Source: JANSWY01 sp965243755 (GTDB lineage Bacteria; Bacteroidota; Bacteroidia; Cytophagales; Cyclobacteriaceae). Taken from it: a stretch of DNA of 64,000 nucleotides. The notes under the pieces were generated by a model that saw only the letters and a list, made by a program, of their open reading frames with translations, was not told the DNA's origin and did no database searches. Both the position numbers and the translations under genes were made by a program. Shown here in pieces: positions 1 to 9,285 of the stretch (its first letter is position 1; every line of letters begins with the position of its first letter). Where the stretch lies: positions 248,001-312,000 of the forward strand of contig CBDEVW010000002.1 in the NCBI GenBank assembly GCA_965243755.1. The letters run 5' to 3'.

Positions 1-2009
1 TCAACGGTAATCCTCTAAAGGAATTTCAGGGCCCTGCTGCAGTAGTACTTACCTCAGAATTTGCAAAAAGATTGTTTGGTGAGGAAAACCCAGTAGGCAA
101 AGTTGTGGAGAGCAAAATGGGTAATTGTGAAGTACTTGCTGTAATTGAAGACTTACCAAAAAACGCGACTTTCCAGTTTGATATATTTTATGTGACGGAT
201 CTTTCTCGCTGGAATCAACGCTTTCAAGGGTTTTTAACTTCATGGGACACCCATTTTATGAATGTTTGGGTTTTGTTTCGAGAGGGAACCGGGCCGGAAG
301 ACATTCAACCAAAATTGGATCAGTTCCTATCAAAATACCTGGATGAAAGCCTTAGTAAGGAACACCAGCTTAGCTTTCAAAATATACAAGACATTCACTT
401 AAAATCTGGTCACCTCGACAGTGCCGGGGGAGACTTGATCCAGGCAATTCCTTATAGTGATATGGATTTTATTCAAATCATATTAATCATTGGAGCCTCA
501 GTCATCATTATTGCTGCATTGAATTACATCAATCTTTCTTCTGTTCAGGCGCTAAAAAGATCTATTGAAGCCGGCATCAGAAAAGTAAATGGAGCAACAA
601 CGGGTCAATTGAAAGTTCAATTATATTTAGAAACACTATTCACGCTGATTATCAGTGGCGTGATTACAACAACTCTCGTAATATTATTACTGCCATATTT
701 CAACCTATTAACCGGTAAAAGCCTAATAATCTACGACTTAATTAATTTAAATCTTTTTAACTACATTTTAGTTGCTTTTATAACAATCTGGTTGATTTCT
801 GGTTTGTTGCCAGCCCTTTATTACGGCAAATTAGACAGAGGCCTGATGATGACTAAAAATGTGTTTGCTGGCAAGGGTGATAGCCTGCGTAAAGGGTTCA
901 TTTTTCTACAATATGCCATTTCTATGATATTGATCATTGGTGTAATTGTACTCTATAATCAGCTGGAATACATTCAGAACAAAAACCTGGGATTTAACAA
1001 TAGCAACCTTATTACCCTTGACATCAACAGTCGAAAAGCGAGGGTGGGATTTCAAGGAATTAAAAACGGAATCCTGAGTCACCCTGCAGTAGAAAATGTC
1101 ACCGTTACTTCAAGGTTACCCGGAGAATGGAAACAACTTCCAATAGCATCCATAAAAACCAGTGCTGCATCCGAGCCAGTAGGTGCAACACACTACGGAA
1201 TGGATAAAGATGGCTTAGAAACCTATGGTATTTCACTTATTGATGGAAAAAACTTTTCGGGTAACGCTGCTTCAGATAGCCTTAAAGTCATTTTAAATGA
1301 AACAGCCGTTAATCAGTTGGGGCTGAAAAACCCAATAGGACAAACCGTTTGGATTGAAGAAGACACATTGAGTAAGTTTCAGGTAATTGGTGTGGTAAAA
1401 GACTTTCATTTTGAATCTTTGTATGAACCAATAAAACCAGCATTCATTACCAGCTGGAATAATCCCATTTTACCTATCGATTATTACGTCGTGCGGTATA
1501 ACGGAGACCCTAAAGAAGTCCTGAGTCATATTGAAAAGGTAAACTCAGAGTTTGACCCTGAAACACCTCCTGAATTTCACTTTCTAGATGAGCAGTGGAA
1601 AAGGTATTATGTCGCTGATCAAACAAGGGGAACATTTATTTTAATTGCAGCGGTGCTCTCCATATTGATTTCAATAATAGGGCTATTTGGAATGATCCAC
1701 TACACCGTGGAGCGGCGGACAAAAGAAGTCGGGATAAGAAAAGTGATTGGAGCATCAGTCCCTGCACTCATTAAATTGTTAGTTAAAGACTATGTCATAT
1801 TGCTGGCAATGGCGATGGTTGTATCAGGGCCAATCGCCTGGTTTTTCCTGGAAGAATGGTTGTCATCATTTGCCTTCAGGATATCTCTCAATCTGTGGGT
1901 TTTTATTTCAGCGTTTTTGTTAGTTCTGACTGTCAGTGGCGTAACCGTAATGTCTAAAATATACCGGTTGGCCAAATCAAACCCAGCTATGTCATTGCGA
2001 TACGAATAA
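1..2009 (+). CDS. ABC transporter permease, FtsX/MacB type (5' end outside window)
   Basis: The frame is open from base 3, and residues before the first TTG (base 72) already read as a MacB-type periplasmic core (TSEFAKRLFGEENPVGK), so the start lies left of the window. The protein has two modules: a periplasmic core, membrane segments near bases 475-545, 640-720 and 770-830, a second periplasmic part, and a C-terminal FtsX domain carrying EVGIRKVIGA and ending NPAMSLRYE, as is usual in this family. These inner-membrane permeases normally work with a MacB-like ATPase, in efflux or lipoprotein/envelope functions. No ATPase or adaptor gene is visible here. It is a paralogue of the permease at 13611-15980. 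Family is certain; substrate unknown. Confidence 0.9.
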   Translation, partial: NGNPLKEFQGPAAVVLTSEFAKRLFGEENPVGKVVESKMGNCEVLAVIEDLPKNATFQFDIFYVTDLSRWNQRFQGFLTSWDTHFMNVWVLFREGTGPEDIQPKLDQFLSKYLDESLSKEHQLSFQNIQDIHLKSGHLDSAGGDLIQAIPYSDMDFIQIILIIGASVIIIAALNYINLSSVQALKRSIEAGIRKVNGATTGQLKVQLYLETLFTLIISGVITTTLVILLLPYFNLLTGKSLIIYDLINLNLFNYILVAFITIWLISGLLPALYYGKLDRGLMMTKNVFAGKGDSLRKGFIFLQYAISMILIIGVIVLYNQLEYIQNKNLGFNNSNLITLDINSRKARVGFQGIKNGILSHPAVENVTVTSRLPGEWKQLPIASIKTSAASEPVGATHYGMDKDGLETYGISLIDGKNFSGNAASDSLKVILNETAVNQLGLKNPIGQTVWIEEDTLSKFQVIGVVKDFHFESLYEPIKPAFITSWNNPILPIDYYVVRYNGDPKEVLSHIEKVNSEFDPETPPEFHFLDEQWKRYYVADQTRGTFILIAAVLSILISIIGLFGMIHYTVERRTKEVGIRKVIGASVPALIKLLVKDYVILLAMAMVVSGPIAWFFLEEWLSSFAFRISLNLWVFISAFLLVLTVSGVTVMSKIYRLAKSNPAMSLRYE

Positions 2010-2015
2010 TTATTT

Positions 2016-2048
2016 GCCCTTTTCGGAATGCTTCATTCTGAAAAGGGC
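2016..2048. terminator. Bidirectional hairpin terminator
   Basis: A 15-bp stem with one mismatch (GCCCTTTTCGGAATG paired with CATTCTGAAAAGGGC) and a 3-base loop lies 7 bases after the permease stop. It is flanked by T-rich sequence on the right and A/T-rich sequence on the left, so it can serve both the plus-strand permease and the convergent minus-strand gene ending at 2061. Confidence 0.8.
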
Positions 2049-2060
2049 ATTTTAATTTAC

Positions 2061-2438
2061 CTATTTATCCTTGTACAAGATGTCCTGCACATCCAACTGC
2101 AAGTCCGCAAACTGACCTCTTACATCTCTGACTTCTTCGATTGCCGCTTCCCTCGCCTTATAATCTCTATAAATACTGATCCACCAACTTGGAGCCAAAA
2201 TATATTGCCAGATCTTGATATCTACTCTTTCATAATTCACAGGTGGAATTTCTATGGCCTTTTCTCTCAATTGTGGGAAATCCAGTTTGGTAACAATGAA
2301 CTGCTTCAATTCTTCTCCAAACCGAGCAAAAGTTTCCAAAACTTCAGGCGAGTTACTCCCATTTAGAATCCTGTCTGCCTGGGCTTGTAAGTCGGTGAGC
2401 TGTCTGTTTAACAATGAAAGTCTTCTTTGGTTGTCCAT
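2061..2438 (-). CDS. Conserved hypothetical protein, 125 aa
   Basis: I do not recognise a named family. The protein has no signal peptide or membrane segment. It begins with a Q/L-rich helical stretch (MDNQRRLSLLNRQLTDLQ), has a tryptophan-rich middle (KIWQYILAPSWWISIY) and ends with another acidic helix, so it is probably a small soluble helical cytoplasmic protein. It lies 27 bases downstream of the YjbQ gene on the same strand and could be the last gene of a prfA-side operon (prfA, lipoprotein, YjbQ, this gene), ending at the hairpin at 2016-2048. Coding use looks normal and it fills the interval, so the gene is likely real. Confidence 0.7.
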   Translation of the reverse strand: MDNQRRLSLLNRQLTDLQAQADRILNGSNSPEVLETFARFGEELKQFIVTKLDFPQLREKAIEIPPVNYERVDIKIWQYILAPSWWISIYRDYKAREAAIEEVRDVRGQFADLQLDVQDILYKDK

Positions 2439-2465
2439 GGGATGAATAACATTTGAAAGGAAAAA

Positions 2466-2888
2466 CTATTGCCCCAATAGCGTGATTACAAGCTTTCGGT
2501 TGCCTCCATAGTTCCGATGTTCGCACAGATATATTCCCTGCCATGTTCCAAGGTTTAATTGGCCGTTGGTAACGGGAATCTGAACACTAGAACCTAACAT
2601 AGACGCTTTTATATGTGCAGGCATATCATCGGTTCCTTCGTAAGTATGAATGAAATTGGGAAAATCTTCCGGTACGGCCTGATTAAAAAAGGTTTCAAAG
2701 TCAGTTCTTACTGTCGGGTCTGCATTTTCATTAATTGTAAGGGAAGCAGACGTATGCTTTATAAAAACTTGCAGCAAACCAACCTTAACCTGTTTTATTT
2801 CTTCCAAGGCCGATATTACCTGGTCTGTAATTAAATGAAATCCTCTGGGGAAAGCCTTTAGCGTAATCTCTTTCTGAATGGAAATCAT
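2466..2888 (-). CDS. yjbQ: YjbQ/UPF0047 family protein (secondary thiamine-phosphate synthase)
   Basis: The 140-residue length and motifs match YjbQ (UPF0047), small beta-rich proteins that form trimers. The conserved block HTSASLTINENADP sits near residues 46-59, followed by the histidine-containing HTYEGTDDMPAHIK and the C-terminal GTWQGIYLCEHR segment. YjbQ homologues have been given weak thiamine-phosphate synthase activity in complementation; the true role is unclear, so the enzyme name should be treated with caution. The start codon overlaps the stop of the upstream lipoprotein gene by 4 bases (ATGA), suggesting translational coupling. No unusual residues are seen. Confidence 0.9.
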   Translation of the reverse strand: MISIQKEITLKAFPRGFHLITDQVISALEEIKQVKVGLLQVFIKHTSASLTINENADPTVRTDFETFFNQAVPEDFPNFIHTYEGTDDMPAHIKASMLGSSVQIPVTNGQLNLGTWQGIYLCEHRNYGGNRKLVITLLGQ

Positions 2889-4273
2889 GGTTGATCTATT
2901 CTCTCGTAAGCTCCAATATCCGGGTTATTATCGCGCTCTTTCAACAAAATGTCCTGCATAATGCCGATTGCCAGACCTTTATCACGAGCAAATGCCAGAG
3001 AATCCAATTGATAATTCCTGTTATTAATATTGACAAAACCCGGGAAATTCCTGCTGGTACTGATATAGTTGTTTTCCGCTAAAGCATCATCACCTGATCG
3101 TATAATGTTGTTTCTAAGGTCAATGTCAACCTGGAAGTTGCCCAATGGTTCTCCAACAACGTACTCCTCGCTTAAATCACCCCAGATAATGTTATTAATC
3201 ATTACCAGGTTAAGATCATCGGCGATGGCTTCTGTTTCTGAAACTGGTATCCAATTGGCAATTTGAATTGATGGATCATCTCTAATAAAGCTGTTAGGAG
3301 TATTGGTAAAAGTGTTATGGTAATAGGTGTAATTTCCTCCACCAAGATTAGCTACCATGTAAATACCACAGTTATATATTACATTGTTGACAGCTTCCAA
3401 GGTAACTCCCGTTGCAAAAATTCCTGCAAAAGACATGTTTTCAATGATCGAGTTAGAAACCGAAAGATCAACCGGATCAACATTTTCAGGGTTTCCGGCA
3501 CTTATTCCAATTACGGCATTACTGATTACAGCGTGATTAATGGAATTACCTGTGCTTCCTTCCTGGAAATATACACCCAGCCATTGTCCGGGTACATTAC
3601 TATACTTTTCATCTAATCTACTGTTTCTTAAAATTACCGGGCTGGCCGTATCGCCTTCAACAAGCAAGGTACCAGAAACCGCCAAAAATGCATCATTGTC
3701 AAACAATACACGAGTGCCCGGCTCCATTGTTAAAGTACAATTTTCACCTATTACTGCATATCCATAGATCACATAGGGTCTTGCGCTTGTCAGGGTAAAG
3801 TCACATTCAAACTCTTCCCTATTTAAGAATATCGCATCCTGGCCATATGAAACCAACTTTACATTATATTGATTTGTATTGCTTGCAACAACCAACGAAT
3901 CTTTAACAAGATATGGATTGTCTTCATTTTGAGGGTCAATAAAAACTGTTAGCAGAATTGTGATTGAATCATTCCCAAAAATAATTTCATCCTGAAACGA
4001 CTTGCCTTCCTGACCATTTACAGTAATTGAATATGGGGAATTTTCATTTAAACCCAGGCTGAGGTCAATTTCCAGGGCATTTTCGTTGGGATTGTAAATA
4101 CGCAACCTCTTTGTTACACTTCCTACGTTTGACAGCAAAGTGTCAAATATTACCGTATCGGATGAAAACAGCAAGGTTGCGTTCCTGTCCCGGGAGATCT
4201 TTTCTTCTATCGGGTCACAAGCTATTGCCAGTATCAATCCGATGAAGAATATTATGAATATCGTGTTCTTCAA
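2885..4273 (-). CDS. Lipoprotein with right-handed beta-helix repeats
   Basis: A 462-residue protein with an N-terminal hydrophobic segment and lipobox ending LAIAC near residue 19, so it should be a lipoprotein. The first about 150 residues look beta-sandwich-like (DTVIFDTLLSNVGSVTKRLRIYNP). From about residue 170 there are repeated short turns such as VISNAVIGIS, SNSIIENMSFAGI and INNIIWGDL, typical of parallel beta-helix (pectate-lyase-like or NosD-like) folds. It resembles Bacteroidota outer-membrane beta-helix lipoproteins of unknown function. It is transcribed from the prfA side and overlaps yjbQ by 4 bases. No catalytic residues can be assigned. Confidence 0.8.
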   Translation of the reverse strand: MKNTIFIIFFIGLILAIACDPIEEKISRDRNATLLFSSDTVIFDTLLSNVGSVTKRLRIYNPNENALEIDLSLGLNENSPYSITVNGQEGKSFQDEIIFGNDSITILLTVFIDPQNEDNPYLVKDSLVVASNTNQYNVKLVSYGQDAIFLNREEFECDFTLTSARPYVIYGYAVIGENCTLTMEPGTRVLFDNDAFLAVSGTLLVEGDTASPVILRNSRLDEKYSNVPGQWLGVYFQEGSTGNSINHAVISNAVIGISAGNPENVDPVDLSVSNSIIENMSFAGIFATGVTLEAVNNVIYNCGIYMVANLGGGNYTYYHNTFTNTPNSFIRDDPSIQIANWIPVSETEAIADDLNLVMINNIIWGDLSEEYVVGEPLGNFQVDIDLRNNIIRSGDDALAENNYISTSRNFPGFVNINNRNYQLDSLAFARDKGLAIGIMQDILLKERDNNPDIGAYERIDQP

Positions 4274-4311
4274 TGTACTAAAATAATAATAGAAACGCGA
4301 GAAATTTCTTT

Positions 4312-5388
4312 TTATTCCTCATCCCCTCCATCCTTCAATCTTTCGGCGTTTTCTGCTATTCTAAGTTGCTCAATAAAATCAGCAATTTCCCCATCCATTA
4401 CAGTTGGTAGGTTGTGTACTGAGTATCCTATTCTGTGGTCAGTTACTCTACCCTGAGGATAATTGTACGTCCTGATTTTATCTGATCGGTCGCCACTACC
4501 TACCATGGACTTTCTTTGGGACGAAATCTCGTCATTATGTTTTTTAAGCTCCATTTCATAAAGCCTGGACCGCAGCACAGTCAGCGCCTTGTCGTAATTA
4601 GCATGTTGAGATCTACCATCCTGACATTCCACTACCAACCCACTTGGAATGTGTGTTAACCTCACCGCCGATTCTGTTTTGTTAATGTGCTGACCTCCCG
4701 CACCGGAAGCTCTAAAAGTATCTTTTCTTATATCTCCCATATTGAGTTCAACATCCACCTCTTCTGCTTCTGGAAGCACTGCAACAGTTGCGGCGGAAGT
4801 ATGTACCCTACCCTGAGATTCTGTAGCCGGAACTCTCTGTACCCGATGAACGCCTGACTCAAACTTTAACTTCCCATATACATCTTCACCAGATATTGAA
4901 GCGACAATTTCTTTGTAACCACCAGAAGAAGCATCTGTTGCATTCAACACAGTTAGGTTCCAACCTTGTTTCTCTGCAAATAATTTGTACATTCTAAACA
5001 AGTCTCCAGCAAATATCCCGGCCTCATCTCCTCCTGTACCAGCCCGAATTTCCAGAATAACATCCTTACTGTCATTTGGGTCTTTTGGAATAAGCATCAC
5101 CTTTAACTCTTCCTCAAGTTCTACTCGTAACGGCTCCATCTCCTCCAGTTCCATTTTAGCCATCTCACGAAAATCGGGATCTTTTTCCTTCTCTAGTATT
5201 TCTTTAGAACCCTTTATATTTTCCAAAACCCTGGCATACTCATCATATTTTCTGACGATTTTTTCAAGGTCTTTATATTCCTTGTTGAGTTTAGAGTATT
5301 GTTTCATGTCAGACATGGCGTCTGGCTGCACAATCAATTGGCCTACTTCCTCAAACCGATGCTTTATCGCTTCCAGTTTATCTATCAT
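4312..5388 (-). CDS. prfA: Peptide chain release factor 1
   Basis: A 358-residue class I release factor that ends translation at UAA and UAG. The PxT stop-codon recognition tripeptide is seen as PAT in VQRVPATESQGRVHTS, which distinguishes it from RF2 (SPF). The universal GGQ motif occurs in GAGGQHINKTESAVR, where the glutamine is normally methylated by PrmC (not found in the window). Length is normal for RF1. It starts MIDKLEAIKHRFEEVGQ as expected for RF1. The downstream lipoprotein gene follows after 38 bases on the same strand, so co-transcription is plausible. Confidence 0.97.
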   Translation of the reverse strand: MIDKLEAIKHRFEEVGQLIVQPDAMSDMKQYSKLNKEYKDLEKIVRKYDEYARVLENIKGSKEILEKEKDPDFREMAKMELEEMEPLRVELEEELKVMLIPKDPNDSKDVILEIRAGTGGDEAGIFAGDLFRMYKLFAEKQGWNLTVLNATDASSGGYKEIVASISGEDVYGKLKFESGVHRVQRVPATESQGRVHTSAATVAVLPEAEEVDVELNMGDIRKDTFRASGAGGQHINKTESAVRLTHIPSGLVVECQDGRSQHANYDKALTVLRSRLYEMELKKHNDEISSQRKSMVGSGDRSDKIRTYNYPQGRVTDHRIGYSVHNLPTVMDGEIADFIEQLRIAENAERLKDGGDEE

Positions 5389-5489
5389 TCTGCTGTAAGT
5401 TAAGTAAGCAAAATTAATAAATGGCCGCTCATTTTAAAGTGATTATTCCATTATGAAGGAAGTCATCACCAGTATATATGATTTTGTCC

Positions 5490-5497
5490 TAACTTTG
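5490..5497 (+). promoter_or_regulatory. Candidate Bacteroidota -7 element (TAACTTTG)
   Basis: TAACTTTG matches the Bacteroidota -7 consensus TAnnTTTG exactly and ends 4 bases before the ATG at 5502. Transcription would then start at or very near the start codon, giving a leaderless mRNA. No clear TTTG -33 element is seen at the usual spacing, which lowers confidence. Confidence 0.35.
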
Positions 5498-5501
5498 ATC
5501 T

Positions 5502-5954
5502 ATGTTTTATAGGATAACAATTGCTTTGGCTGTGATTATTTTGTCATGCGATACCACTCAGAAAGTAAATCGAGAGGCTGTTAAAGAGGAAATGAAATCC
5601 CGTGAAGTAAAAAGACTTACGGATTCCCAGATCATGGAGCAGGCAACAGTAATTGGTGACATGGCTTACAAAGCATTACAATTGGGAGACTCTTCCTTGA
5701 GCGACTTTATAAATAAGATCAATATCCAAATTGATACAATGAAATGGGGTGATGACCCATTTAGCGAACAGGAAAAAAATATTCTTGAAGCGTATCAATA
5801 TGCCATGGAAAACAAACTCCCTGCAGAAAGTGGCATTCAGGGAAATGATGGAAAAATATTCTATTTCTGTGCTCCTTATTTTGAAGAACAACAAATGGCC
5901 GGAGTTATTATATTGAAGATCCTTAAGAAAGATATTGTATTATCCATTAATTAA
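5502..5954 (+). CDS. Small lipoprotein, unknown function (150 aa)
   Basis: Short signal sequence with a lipobox ending IILSC near residue 16, followed by a charged linker and a helical domain of about 120 residues with no recognised motif. It is probably anchored in the inner or outer membrane facing the periplasm. The gene is alone on its strand; its 3' end overlaps the convergent tag gene by 15 bases. A TAACTTTG element abuts the start codon (see that entry), so the transcript may be leaderless. The ATEX-like segment MEQATVIGDMAYKALQLGD recalls heme-sensor-like helical domains, but this is too weak to use for naming. Confidence 0.7.
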   Translation: MFYRITIALAVIILSCDTTQKVNREAVKEEMKSREVKRLTDSQIMEQATVIGDMAYKALQLGDSSLSDFINKINIQIDTMKWGDDPFSEQEKNILEAYQYAMENKLPAESGIQGNDGKIFYFCAPYFEEQQMAGVIILKILKKDIVLSIN

Positions 5955-6509
5955 TTCCTGATACCTGAAGCAGTCCACCGTGTGATCGTTGACCAGCCCA
6001 GCAGCCTGCATATGCGCATATACTGTTGTGCTTCCCAGAAATTTAAACCCTCTTTTTTTCAGGTCCTTGCTCAAAGCATCAGATTGCTCAGTAGTTGCCG
6101 GGCAATCAGTATGGTGTTTCCATTGATTAATGATTGTTTCTCCATCAACGAACTTCCATATGTATTGGTCAAAGCTTCCAAACTCGTTTTGAATTTCTAA
6201 AAACCGGCGGGCATTATTGATGGCTGCTTCAATCTTTCTTCTGTTTCTAATGATGGAACTGTCATTCATTAGTGCTTCTATTTTCTTTTCATTAAAAGCT
6301 GCCACACTTTCAATGTTGAATCCATCAAACGCATTTCTATAACCATCAAGCTTATTTAAAATTGTCGCCCAACTTAAGCCTGCCTGAGCGCTTTCAAGGG
6401 TAAGAAACTCAAAATGTTTTTGGTCGTCATGTACGGGCACACCCCAAACTGTATCATGATAATGCACATATTCATCGAATGTGTTTTCAACCCAGCCGCA
6501 TCTTTTCAT
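5940..6509 (-). CDS. tag: DNA-3-methyladenine glycosylase I
   Basis: Tag-family base-excision repair enzyme that removes 3-methyladenine from alkylated DNA. The N-terminus MKRCGW and the downstream YHDTVWGVPVHDDQKHFEFL block are diagnostic, and Cys/His residues of the family's zinc site are present near both ends (MKRCGW..., HTVDCFRY). I take the ATG at 6509 as the start because MKRCGW is the normal family start; an in-frame TTG lies four codons upstream (6521). The length of 189 residues is normal. The gene converges with and slightly overlaps the lipoprotein gene at 5502-5954. No adaptive-response genes are nearby. Confidence 0.95.
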   Translation of the reverse strand: MKRCGWVENTFDEYVHYHDTVWGVPVHDDQKHFEFLTLESAQAGLSWATILNKLDGYRNAFDGFNIESVAAFNEKKIEALMNDSSIIRNRRKIEAAINNARRFLEIQNEFGSFDQYIWKFVDGETIINQWKHHTDCPATTEQSDALSKDLKKRGFKFLGSTTVYAHMQAAGLVNDHTVDCFRYQELING

Positions 6510-6600
6510 AATGATTTCCAAAATTTTAGCACATACCGAAAGATACTTTTAATTAATAAAAATCGTTAGATTCACCTCACATTAAAATTCAATATTCTTT

Positions 6601-7671
6601 ATGATACCCAAGTTGGTACTTCTTTGGTTACTCACATTCAGTTTAATAAGCATTTCTACTAGTTCATTCAGTCAGCCTAACCTGGCAGACATTTACATGA
6701 ATCAATTCAATACCTCAAGGCAAATACCTGATAACCTTCAGTCAACAAGGAGTGTTGTAATTGTAGTTGCATCTCCAGATGAAGATTGGAAAAAGTTATC
6801 ACAGCAGGCGCATCCTTATTTAAAAAGAATGCATATAGACGCAGTTGCCTATTACAATGGACAAGATGTGTTTGCGGGTCTTGACCCTCTAATTGCTTTC
6901 ATGAAACAGTTTGAAGAACGCCTGGTAAGAAACCTTATATTTATTAAATCTCCCAAAGTGAATGATGGTATGGCTGAGGTACGAATTATACCATTTAAGG
7001 AAAAACTCTCCCTTGATCCTGACAATGCCCGAAGTGTTTGGGGTGCATTAGGTCAGGAACTAAAGGATATTTTCAAAATTCTAGGCAATGATATCATCAA
7101 AGCAGATCTGGAGAATACAAATTTCCTGGTGATGGACCGTCCTTTGTATTTTGATGATGCAGATATGATTAAAGGAACCCGTTTTGAAGTGCATAGCCGG
7201 GATTTAAGAGCAGTAAAACTTGCTGTACCAAAGTTTAAACCGATCAATTCGAACCTCCCGGAAGCAGTGGATTACAATAATTCATTGGACGAAAAAAATG
7301 CAACACTGGAAGAAATAATGCTCAAATATCCTTACGAATATGGGTTTGTAACAGACCTGGATGAGAAGGCTTTGTACAGAGAGGGTTACCAATATGTTTT
7401 ACTCAGTTTGAAAACGAGTGGAATAAATGTGAAAAAACTACTCAACTTGCAATTGAATCCAGGAGAAACGGAATATGTAAGTCTAAACGCAAAATCCAAG
7501 GAAGATGTGCAACTTCATCGTTACCCAGTTGAAAAGGTTGTCCATAAGTATTATGTTAAACATCTTTTAACAGGCGACATTTATGTCGGAGACAAGTGGG
7601 ATAGTGGAGTAACCTGGGAAGAGGCACTGGATAATTTTTTGAATAACCTGATATTATTCACCGCCAAATAA
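6601..7671 (+). CDS. Secreted protein of unknown function, 356 aa
   Basis: An N-terminal signal peptide is clear (hydrophobic residues about 4-24, ending near SSFSQPN), so the product is exported. The rest has mixed alpha/beta character, with RSVVIVVASPDEDWKKLSQQAHPYL near residues 45-70 resembling the first strand and helix of a Rossmann-like or NTPase-like fold, but no P-loop is present. I do not recognise a family; similar proteins exist as hypothetical genes in Cytophagales as far as I can judge. The stop codon is directly followed by the ATG of the arylamine N-acetyltransferase gene, so the two are likely an operon. Confidence 0.75.
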   Translation: MIPKLVLLWLLTFSLISISTSSFSQPNLADIYMNQFNTSRQIPDNLQSTRSVVIVVASPDEDWKKLSQQAHPYLKRMHIDAVAYYNGQDVFAGLDPLIAFMKQFEERLVRNLIFIKSPKVNDGMAEVRIIPFKEKLSLDPDNARSVWGALGQELKDIFKILGNDIIKADLENTNFLVMDRPLYFDDADMIKGTRFEVHSRDLRAVKLAVPKFKPINSNLPEAVDYNNSLDEKNATLEEIMLKYPYEYGFVTDLDEKALYREGYQYVLLSLKTSGINVKKLLNLQLNPGETEYVSLNAKSKEDVQLHRYPVEKVVHKYYVKHLLTGDIYVGDKWDSGVTWEEALDNFLNNLILFTAK

Positions 7672-8424
7672 ATGTTCAATAAGGAAAAATACCTAAAGTT
7701 GCTAGGAGTCGACGTTTCTGTGCCTTCATTGCAATTTCTTAAAAAACTACAACTTCAACATCTGTATACTTTCCCTTTTGAAAATCTCGATATTCACCTA
7801 AAGCAACCTATAGTTCTGAACATTGATAAGATTGCAGCCAAAATAATAGATCAAGGACGGGGTGGGTTTTGCTACGAACTCAATGGTTTGTTTTTTGAGT
7901 TATTAAAGTCACTTAGTTTCAAATGTTATCTCATTTCGGCAGAAGTCTGGTCCGATGGAAAATGGGGCCCTCCATATGATCACATGGGAATTGTTGTAGT
8001 ACTTGATGATATAAGGTATTTGGTCGATGTTGGTTTTGGGGATTGTTTTATTTATCCTAAGAAAATAGATGATGAGGCATGGCAAATTGATGGAAATGTG
8101 TACTATAGGTTGCGAAAAGAATATGACACCTTTTACTTAGAAAGAAGCACAGACATGCTCAATGCGGAACCACAGTATCGTTTCGCTGCAGATCCTCGAC
8201 AATTCATCGAATTTATTGCTATGTGTGATTACCAGCAATACGATCCCAATTCCCATTTCTTAAAAAAGAAAGTAGTTTCCAAACTCACTAAAACAGGTCG
8301 CATTACTCTGAATAACGACAAACTAACAATTACAGAAAAGGGAATAAAATCTACTCAAGAAGTTCACTCCATTGAAGAGTTCAATATTCTATTAAAAGAA
8401 CATTTCGGATATTCTTTTACTTAA
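7672..8424 (+). CDS. nat: Arylamine N-acetyltransferase
   Basis: A 250-residue NAT-family cytoplasmic enzyme that transfers acetyl groups from acetyl-CoA to arylamines or hydrazines. The Cys-His-Asp triad is visible: Cys67 in GRGGFCYELN, His104 in PPYDHMG, and Asp119 in LVDVGFGD. The N-terminal FENLDIHL motif is also typical. It starts at the base after the stop of the preceding secreted-protein gene and converges with the gene at 8417 with an 8-base overlap. Length is slightly shorter than the usual 270-280 residues, with the loss at the C-terminal end, as is common in Bacteroidota members. Physiological substrate unknown. Confidence 0.93.
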   Translation: MFNKEKYLKLLGVDVSVPSLQFLKKLQLQHLYTFPFENLDIHLKQPIVLNIDKIAAKIIDQGRGGFCYELNGLFFELLKSLSFKCYLISAEVWSDGKWGPPYDHMGIVVVLDDIRYLVDVGFGDCFIYPKKIDDEAWQIDGNVYYRLRKEYDTFYLERSTDMLNAEPQYRFAADPRQFIEFIAMCDYQQYDPNSHFLKKKVVSKLTKTGRITLNNDKLTITEKGIKSTQEVHSIEEFNILLKEHFGYSFT

Positions 8425-9259
8425 TAGTGGCCAGGGCAATGGGCCATGCTTCTTTATAAAATCTGGTAAGGGTGTAATATTGTTCTTCACTACTTAATCC
8501 AATCAACTCTGAGGATTTGAGGACGGCACCAACCCAATTTTCAATATGCCAGTAACCAATGTCAATATCGTGCAATTCCTCTTCATCAGGATATGGCCAT
8601 GGATTAAGGTAGAAGTAGGGTTCATCAAATTCATCATCTCCAGGTGACATTCCCAAATTAATACTAGCTGAAGTTTCCGGGTTGCCTGTATCTTTTATTA
8701 CAGCCAGACTCGCCATATCAAAATGGTGTGGCCATGTTTTAATGGGTCCCATTTGCTCTATTTCCCTATGTAACTCATGGAGGACCAGCGAAGTGTTGTG
8801 AAAATACTTACCCAGTTCTTTTAAATATTTGAGGTCAACTTTAAATGGTTTTTTCTTGGCCTGTGGATATTCAGGAATTTCATATGGCAGATTTAAAGTA
8901 ATATCCGAAGAGTTGAATCCCAGGGTAGAAATCTGCTCTTCCAACCAAACCATCACTGCACCCTGCTTCTTTTGATTTAACTCGATAAATGAGACAGATT
9001 TCAATGCTCTGTTGACCAAATGAACTGTAAAATCTTTGAAATCAAGCGATGACCTGAAGATGATGTTTCCCTGAACCCATTGGCTGGCCAGTCGCTGCAA
9101 TTCAGGAATCCAGTCTAGTGTTGCAAACTCATCTCCTTCCGATGGTTCAGAAAAACACCTTCCTACGGCCGCTACATTTTGAATGGCCTGGTGGGTTTGC
9201 TTTCTTGCTTCGGCTAATTGTTCACGGTCTACCTCCTCAAAGGTTTGCCAGGTTTTCAT
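8417..9259 (-). CDS. DUF5996-like protein
   Basis: A 280-residue soluble protein. The C-terminal half has KTWPHHFDMASL, SINLGMSPGDDEFDEPYFYLNPWPYP and EEQYYTLTRFYKEAW, a pattern I associate with DUF5996 proteins (WPHHFD plus SPGDE...PYFY). The N-terminal half is divergent. No signal peptide or membrane segment is seen. Function of the family is unknown to me; the conserved histidines and acidic residues could bind a metal, which is inference. It is the most upstream gene of a minus-strand group with the two TerB-like genes, with a 26-base gap between this gene's start and the stop of the TerB-like gene upstream. Confidence 0.7.
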   Translation of the reverse strand: MKTWQTFEEVDREQLAEARKQTHQAIQNVAAVGRCFSEPSEGDEFATLDWIPELQRLASQWVQGNIIFRSSLDFKDFTVHLVNRALKSVSFIELNQKKQGAVMVWLEEQISTLGFNSSDITLNLPYEIPEYPQAKKKPFKVDLKYLKELGKYFHNTSLVLHELHREIEQMGPIKTWPHHFDMASLAVIKDTGNPETSASINLGMSPGDDEFDEPYFYLNPWPYPDEEELHDIDIGYWHIENWVGAVLKSSELIGLSSEEQYYTLTRFYKEAWPIALATIK

Positions 9260-9285
9260 GAATAGGGTATGAGGTACAAAGTGGT

